Below, piece by piece: positions 7,181 through 11,183 of a DNA stretch of 11,183 bases (the first letter of the stretch is position 1; every line of letters starts with the position of its first letter). Made by a program: the position numbers and the translations under genes. The stretch comes from an uncultured Labedella sp. (GTDB taxonomy: Bacteria > Actinomycetota > Actinomycetes > Actinomycetales > Microbacteriaceae). Under the pieces are notes generated by a model. That model worked only from the letters and a program-made list of their open reading frames with translations, was not told the DNA's origin and did no database searches. The stretch is taken from NCBI GenBank assembly GCA_934636065.1, contig CAKTZW010000030.1, positions 1 through 11,183 of the forward strand. Reading direction: 5' to 3'.

Positions 7181-7897
7181 ATGACCGATCCCTCTTCCCC
7201 CCAGCCGGGAGACCAGCAGCCGAACGGCCAGCAGCCGCCCGCGCCGCCCCAGCCGCCGTACGGGGCCCCGGCCCCGAGCGGTCCCTCGCCCTACGGAGCG
7301 CCGCAGACGGGCCCGTCGCAGCCCGGCCCGTCGCCCTACGGCGCGCCGAGCGGGCAGCCGGGATACGGTGCGCCCCAGGGCGGGCAGCCCGGATACGGTG
7401 CACCCCAGGGCGGTCAGCCCGGTTACGGCGCCCCTCAGCAGGGCCAGCAGCCCGGCTACGGCCAGGCCGGCTACGGAGCCCCCCAGGGCGGCCAGCCCGG
7501 CTACGGACAGCCCGCGGGCGCGGCACCGCTCTCGCCGGCCGAGGACAAGCAGTGGGCGATGTGGTCGCACTTCGGCGGCGTCCTCGGCGTCCTGCCGTCG
7601 CTCATCATCTTCCTCGTCTTCAAGGACCGCGGCGGGTTCACCCGCCAGGAGTCGAAGGAAGCCCTCAACTGGCAGATCACGTGGATCATCGCCTACGTCG
7701 CGCTCAGCATCATCACGACGATCATCAACTTCTCGCTGATCTTCTCCGCCGGCGGCTACAACCCGGTCGGGATGCTCCTGAGCTTCCTGCCGTGGATCCC
7801 GTACCTCGCGAACCTCGTGTTCTCGATCATCGGCGGCGTGAAGGTCAACGGCGGCTCGGCGTACCGGTACCCGGTCAACTTCCGATTCATCAAGTGA
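7181..7897 (+). CDS. DUF4870 (Tic20-like) membrane protein with Gly-Tyr-Ala-Pro-Gln repeat tail
   Basis: This 238-residue protein has two halves. Residues 1-117 are a disordered, presumably cytosolic tail of Pro, Gly, Gln, Tyr and Ala, with tandem units near GYGAPQGGQP at 61-111. Residues 124-238 form a DUF4870 domain with three hydrophobic segments (about 130-147, 163-188 and 196-219). The conserved pattern shows as WSHFGG (128-133), a basic turn FKDRGGF (147-153), ESKEALNWQIT (157-167) and the terminal GGVKVNGGSAYRYP (218-231). DUF4870 is distantly related to the chloroplast import component Tic20, but its bacterial function is unknown. The ATG follows AAAGGA by six bases. It is the only plus-strand gene here, is divergent from hrcA and ends 37 bases from convergent hemW. 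There is no signal peptide. The exact role cannot be inferred; membrane location is fairly sure. Confidence 0.92.
   Translation: MTDPSSPQPGDQQPNGQQPPAPPQPPYGAPAPSGPSPYGAPQTGPSQPGPSPYGAPSGQPGYGAPQGGQPGYGAPQGGQPGYGAPQQGQQPGYGQAGYGAPQGGQPGYGQPAGAAPLSPAEDKQWAMWSHFGGVLGVLPSLIIFLVFKDRGGFTRQESKEALNWQITWIIAYVALSIITTIINFSLIFSAGGYNPVGMLLSFLPWIPYLANLVFSIIGGVKVNGGSAYRYPVNFRFIK
7361..7516 (+). repeat. In-frame tandem repeats coding for GYGAPQGGQP-like units
   Basis: Within the DUF4870 gene, 30-base units at 7361-7390, 7391-7420 and 7469-7498 code for the same ten residues. A 33-base variant (7421-7453), a 15-base half unit (7454-7468) and a partial unit (7499-7516) fill in the rest. The units differ mostly at third codon positions, so the peptide repeat is kept while the DNA has drifted. 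Repeat number may vary between strains. Confidence 0.9.
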
Positions 7898-7901
7898 CGA
7901 C

Positions 7902-7934
7902 CGGTGGTCCCGGTGCGCCGCGCCGCGACCACCG
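7902..7934. terminator. Bidirectional hairpin terminator between DUF4870 and hemW
   Basis: CGGTGGTC (7902-7909) pairs perfectly with GACCACCG (7927-7934). Inside, after one C-C mismatch, CGGTGC (7911-7916) pairs with GCGCCG (7920-7925) with one G-U wobble, leaving a three-base loop. The stem fills almost the whole 37-base gap between the two convergent stop codons. No T-run is present, as is common for actinobacterial terminators, so termination itself is inferred from the strength and position of the stem. Confidence 0.75.
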
Positions 7935-9158
7935 TCAGGCCACGAGCCGGCGCACGACAGCGTCGGCGAGAAGCCGCCCCCGCAGGCTGAGCACGACTCG
8001 GCCGCGGAGGGCGGCTTCCGCGTTCACGAGGCCGTCGGCGATCAGGCCGGCGACCGCGGTGCGACCGTCCGCCGGCAGCGCCTCGATCGCGAGCCCCTCG
8101 GCGATCCGCGACTCGAGCAGCACACGCTCGACGAGCCGCGTGTCGTCGTCGAGCGTCTCGCGCCCGTGCGCGGGGGATGCATCCTGCTCCACGAGCGCCG
8201 CGTACGCTGCCGGGTGCTTCACGTTCCACCAGCGCACACCGCCGACATGGCTGTGGGCGCCGGGGCCGACCCCCCACCAGTCGGATCCGCGCCAGTACGA
8301 CAGGTTGTGGCGGGAGCGGAACTCGGGGCTCGCGGCCCAGTTGCTCACCTCGTACCAGGAGTAGCCCGCCCGGCCGAGCAGCTCGTCGGCGAGCTCGTAC
8401 ATGTCGGCCTGGAGGTCGTCGGACGGTGCCGCGAGCTGGCCGGATCGGATGCGCCGCGCGAGCCGGGTCCCCTGCTCGACGATGAGCGCGTAGGCGGAGA
8501 GGTGGTCGGGTCGCTCGGCGATCGCGGTCTCGAGGGACCTCCGCCAGTCGTCGATCGTCTCCCCTGGCGTGCCGTAGATGAGGTCGAGGCTGACCTGCAG
8601 TCCGGCGGCGCGTGCCGCCTGGACGACGACCGGGATGCGCTCGGGGTCGTGCGTGCGGTCGAGCGTCGAGAGAACGGAGGGCACGGCCGACTGCATCCCG
8701 AACGAGACACGCGTGAAGCCGGCGTCGGCGAGGGTTTCGAGGTAGTCGAGATCGACGCTGTCCGGGTTCGCCTCGGTCGTGATCTCGGCGTCGTCCGCGA
8801 GCCCGAACCGCTCGCGCACGGCGTCGAGGAGCCGCACGAGATCCGTCGCCGGCAGGAGGGTCGGCGTGCCGCCGCCGAAGAACACGGTGCTCGCCGGTCG
8901 GCTCGGCAGTCCGGCCCCGCCGAGCACGCGGGCGGCGAGCTCGATCTCCGCCGTCGCGTGGCTCGCGTAGTCCGAGCGGGAAGCACCGCGGAGTTCCGTC
9001 GCGGTGTACGTGTTGAAGTCGCAGTAGCCGCACCGGACCGTGCAGAACGGCACGTGCACGTACACGCCGAACGCGCGTTCCTCCGCCCCGGCGGCAACGG
9101 AATATGGGAGCGCGCCGTCCCGCGGGGCTGGATCGGCGAGGGGCAGGGGGCCGCCCAC
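7935..9158 (-). CDS. hemW: Heme chaperone HemW (radical SAM)
   Basis: HemW is a radical SAM-family protein that binds heme and hands it to respiratory proteins. It is often misannotated as oxygen-independent coproporphyrinogen III oxidase (HemN). The 407-residue product carries the [4Fe-4S] motif CTVRCGYC (cysteines 39, 43 and 46), followed by DFNTY. That pattern is typical of HemW, whereas HemN has a further cysteine (CxxxCxxCxC). Also present are the SAM-binding GGGTPT (95-100), NPD (131-133), the QS in GMQS (154-157), and HNLSYWRG (284-291), a HemW hallmark, before the C-terminal HemN_C-like domain (about 340-405). The start is GTG at 9156-9158 with GGAG nine bases upstream; it lies six bases after the DUF1990 stop. 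The first ~28 residues are not conserved, so a slightly later start cannot be excluded. The gene ends at the convergent hairpin. Confidence 0.95.
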   Translation of the reverse strand: MGGPLPLADPAPRDGALPYSVAAGAEERAFGVYVHVPFCTVRCGYCDFNTYTATELRGASRSDYASHATAEIELAARVLGGAGLPSRPASTVFFGGGTPTLLPATDLVRLLDAVRERFGLADDAEITTEANPDSVDLDYLETLADAGFTRVSFGMQSAVPSVLSTLDRTHDPERIPVVVQAARAAGLQVSLDLIYGTPGETIDDWRRSLETAIAERPDHLSAYALIVEQGTRLARRIRSGQLAAPSDDLQADMYELADELLGRAGYSWYEVSNWAASPEFRSRHNLSYWRGSDWWGVGPGAHSHVGGVRWWNVKHPAAYAALVEQDASPAHGRETLDDDTRLVERVLLESRIAEGLAIEALPADGRTAVAGLIADGLVNAEAALRGRVVLSLRGRLLADAVVRRLVA

Positions 9159-9164
9159 TCGCCC

Positions 9165-9833
9165 CTACTCCGAGACCTGACCGCGCGAGCGGGCGGCCCA
9201 GAGCGGCGAGAGGGTGCGGGCGAAGCGCGTGGACAGCGCGGTCCAGCGCCGACGCGGAAGCCAGGGCAGCACCCGGTAGTGCAGCGCCTTGGGCCGGAAG
9301 ACCGACCGCTGCAGGAAGCGGACACTGTCGTCGTCCGCGAACTCCACGATGTACGCGTCCTCGCCGCTCACGACGCACCCGCCGAGAGTTCCGAACGTCA
9401 CGCTCACACGACGCTCGTCCTCGACGACGGAGACCACCCGGACGCGGCTCGTGACGCGGTAGACGCCCACGCGTCCGCTGAGCTTCGCCGAGGCGCCGGA
9501 GGAGACGTAGGGGATGCCGTCGGCCGTGAAGCGCTCCTCGGCGGAGAGCGTCGCGGGGCCGATCGGAGTGCCGTCGTCCGCGAAGCGCACGCCCGTGTAG
9601 GCGCCCGGCTCGCCGTGCGACAGCACCTGGACGGCGATCCCCGATCCGCGGTACAGGTCCCAGGACATGATCGCGTCGACGGCCTGGCGGAAGCGCTCCT
9701 CGCCGCTGCCGAGGCGGACCTCGACCTCGGCGGATCGGAAGCCGCGCGGCGGGTACTGCATCATGTCGGGCGCCGCGGTCGCGCCGACCGAGCCGTAGTC
9801 GACGTGGACGTCTTCGAAGGTCTCGCGGCGCAT
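9165..9833 (-). CDS. DUF1990 family protein
   Basis: A 222-residue protein matching the DUF1990 pattern: an N-terminal DYGSVGAT (12-19), then PPRGFRS (28-34), a tryptophan-bearing helix with AVDAIMSWD (51-59), and the C-terminal signature VTFGTLGGCVVSGEDAYIVE (145-164), followed by the RSVFRP region (176-181). The biochemical role of this family is unknown; it occurs mainly in actinobacteria and in some plants. There is no signal peptide or clear membrane segment, so it is probably cytosolic. The start is ATG at 9831-9833, four bases after the lepA stop, and its stop lies six bases before hemW. It is thus almost surely co-transcribed with both. The tail after residue 185 is rich in Arg and Trp. 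Confidence 0.88.
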   Translation of the reverse strand: MRRETFEDVHVDYGSVGATAAPDMMQYPPRGFRSAEVEVRLGSGEERFRQAVDAIMSWDLYRGSGIAVQVLSHGEPGAYTGVRFADDGTPIGPATLSAEERFTADGIPYVSSGASAKLSGRVGVYRVTSRVRVVSVVEDERRVSVTFGTLGGCVVSGEDAYIVEFADDDSVRFLQRSVFRPKALHYRVLPWLPRRRWTALSTRFARTLSPLWAARSRGQVSE

Positions 9834-9837
9834 GGCT

Positions 9838-11183
9838 CTACTTCTTGTCCTTCTTCGTCTCGGTGTCCCCGGAGAGCGCGGCGATGAAGGCCTCCTGCGG
9901 AACCTCGACGCGGCCGACCATCTTCATGCGCTTCTTGCCCTCCTTCTGCTTCTCGAGCAGCTTGCGCTTGCGGGTGATGTCGCCGCCGTAGCACTTGGCG
10001 AGGACGTCCTTCCGCATCGCGCGGATCGACTCGCGAGCGATGATCCGGGCACCGATCGCCGCCTGGATCGGCACCTCGAACTGCTGACGCGGGATGAGGT
10101 TCTTGAGCCGCTCCGTCATGAGGACACCGTACGCGTACGCCTTGTCCCGGTGCACGATCGCGCTGAACGCATCGACCTGCTCCCCCTGCAGCAGGATGTC
10201 CACCTTGACGAGGTCCGCGTCCTGCTCCCCCGACGGCTCGTAGTCGAGCGAGGCGTAGCCCTGGGTGCGGCTCTTGAGGTGGTCGAAGAAGTCGAACACG
10301 ATCTCACCGAGCGGCATCGTGTAACGCAGCTCGACCCGGTCCTCTCCGAGGTATTCCATGCCGAGCAGGCTGCCGCGGCGCGACTGGCAGAGCTCCATGA
10401 TCGTGCCGACATAGTCCTTCGGCGCGAGGATGCCCACCTTCACCATCGGTTCCGACACCGACATGATCTTCCCGCCGGGGAACTCGCTCGGGTTGGTCAC
10501 GGTGACGACCTTCTTGTCCTCCGTCGTGACCTGGTAGGTCACGGAGGGAGCGGTCGCGATGAGATCGAGGCCGAACTCGCGTTCGAGGCGTTCCGTGATG
10601 ATCTCGAGGTGGAGCAGCCCGAGGAAGCCGCAGCGGAAGCCGAAGCCGAGCGCGACGGAGGTCTCCGGCTCGTAGTTGAGGGCGGCGTCCGACAGCTTGA
10701 GCTTGTCGAGCGCCTCGCGCAGGTCCGGGTAGTCCGCGCCGTCGATCGGGTACAGCCCCGAGAACACCATGGGCTTCGGGTCCGTGTAGCCGGGCAGCGC
10801 CTCCGTCGCGGGCTTCTGGGCGTTCGTGACGGTGTCGCCGACCTTCGACTGGCGGACGTCCTTCACGCCCGTGATCAGGTACCCCACCTCGCCGACGCCG
10901 AGGCCCTTCGTGGGGCTCGGCTCGGGAGAGGAGACGCCGATCTCGAGGAGCTCGTGCACAGCACGCGTCGACATCATCTGGATGCGCTCGCGGGGAGTGA
11001 GGCTGCCGTCGATCATGCGCACGTAGGTGACGACACCGCGGTAGGTGTCGTACACCGAGTCGAAGATCATGGCGCGGGCGGGAGCGTCGGCGTCGCCCGT
11101 GGGGCTCGGGATGCGCTCCACGACGCGGTCGAGGAGCCCCTCGACGCCCATGCCGGTCTTGCCGGAGACGCGCAGGACGTCGT
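9838..11183 (-). CDS. lepA: Elongation factor 4 (LepA), 5' end cut off by the window edge
   Basis: LepA/EF4 is a ribosome-bound GTPase that remodels elongating or initiating ribosomes and is linked to 30S biogenesis; back-translocation of tRNAs is its classical activity. About 448 residues are visible of a protein usually near 600. The reading frame is open to the right edge, where the G5 motif of the GTPase domain shows as VSGKTG. There follow domain II (with [15 protein letters not shown]) and the EF-G-like domains III and V, with [22 protein letters not shown] as the family hallmark. The LepA-specific C-terminal domain follows, with [24 protein letters not shown] near the end. The first ~150-190 residues, with G1-G4, lie outside the window. 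The tail ends in a lysine-rich stretch. The stop is four bases before DUF1990. Confidence 0.97.
   Translation of the reverse strand, partial: DVLRVSGKTGMGVEGLLDRVVERIPSPTGDADAPARAMIFDSVYDTYRGVVTYVRMIDGSLTPRERIQMMSTRAVHELLEIGVSSPEPSPTKGLGVGEVGYLITGVKDVRQSKVGDTVTNAQKPATEALPGYTDPKPMVFSGLYPIDGADYPDLREALDKLKLSDAALNYEPETSVALGFGFRCGFLGLLHLEIITERLEREFGLDLIATAPSVTYQVTTEDKKVVTVTNPSEFPGGKIMSVSEPMVKVGILAPKDYVGTIMELCQSRRGSLLGMEYLGEDRVELRYTMPLGEIVFDFFDHLKSRTQGYASLDYEPSGEQDADLVKVDILLQGEQVDAFSAIVHRDKAYAYGVLMTERLKNLIPRQQFEVPIQAAIGARIIARESIRAMRKDVLAKCYGGDITRKRKLLEKQKEGKKRMKMVGRVEVPQEAFIAALSGDTETKKDKK

Noticed and set aside
4632..7184. 850-codon open frame on the plus strand, antisense to rsmE, dnaJ and hrcA
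   Set aside because: It is opposite three well-identified genes. High GC removes stop codons from such frames; the product is Arg/Val/Asp/Glu-rich with no recognisable domain.
7756..9378. 540-codon minus-strand frame overlapping hemW in another phase
   Set aside because: Extremely Arg-rich, no motifs, and it spans the convergent terminator and part of the DUF4870 and DUF1990 genes.
8166..9887. 573-codon open frame on the plus strand, antisense to hemW and DUF1990
   Set aside because: Same GC-driven artefact; both real genes have family motifs and good spacing on the other strand.
1..11183. Search for a mobile element, toxin-antitoxin pair, defence genes, CRISPR or biosynthetic cluster
   Set aside because: Every gene is a known core or conserved-family gene with uniform codon bias, and there is no transposase, integrase, terminal repeat, tRNA or spacer array.

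Overview
The window is a high-GC chromosomal core segment from an actinobacterium, probably of the Microbacteriaceae or a close relative. This rests on the strong G/C bias at third codon positions, GTG and TTG starts, an hrcA-dnaJ2 pair under a CIRCE operator, a DUF1990 gene next to hemW, and a DUF4870 protein with a Gly-Tyr-Ala-Pro-Gln tail. The family assignment is inference from gene content and order; no database was searched. I see no mobile element, CRISPR array, tRNA, rRNA or sign of recent transfer.

Layout, in the direction of transcription of the dominant (minus) strand, from high to low coordinates. Block 1 (11183 to 7935) holds the 3' three quarters of lepA, a DUF1990 gene and hemW, spaced by 4 and 6 bases. 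A strong hairpin at 7902-7934 ends it and also ends the convergent plus-strand gene. Block 2 (7181-7897, plus strand) is a single DUF4870 membrane-protein gene with a low-complexity N-terminal tail. It has its own candidate promoter, which overlaps a 10-bp inverted repeat. Block 3 (6987 to 1) starts at a CIRCE-controlled promoter and runs hrcA, dnaJ, rsmE, HIT hydrolase, phoH, ybeY, CNNM/CBS protein and era. From rsmE to era the genes overlap or nearly touch, apart from a 38-base gap before the HIT gene, where a candidate leaderless promoter lies. era runs off the left edge just before its KH-domain GxxG loop.

How the genes work together: most act on ribosome and RNA maintenance or on protein quality. 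LepA (EF4) and Era are ribosomal GTPases, RsmE methylates 16S rRNA, YbeY is a UPF0054 protein tied to 16S 3'-end maturation, and PhoH is an RNA-linked ATPase. HrcA and DnaJ are the heat-shock repressor and an Hsp40. The phoH-ybeY-CBS order matches E. coli ybeZ-ybeY-ybeX, here with era added and with a membrane domain on the CBS protein. HemW is a heme chaperone that sits in this neighbourhood in many bacteria. Twelve protein genes account for almost all of the window. The longest stretch without a gene is the hrcA/DUF4870 divergent region (6936-7180, 245 bases), and its regulatory content is listed.

This is an ordinary core region. I found no convincing new system. The points most worth checking are the inverted repeat over the DUF4870 promoter, the repeat tail of that protein, and the leaderless start of the HIT gene.
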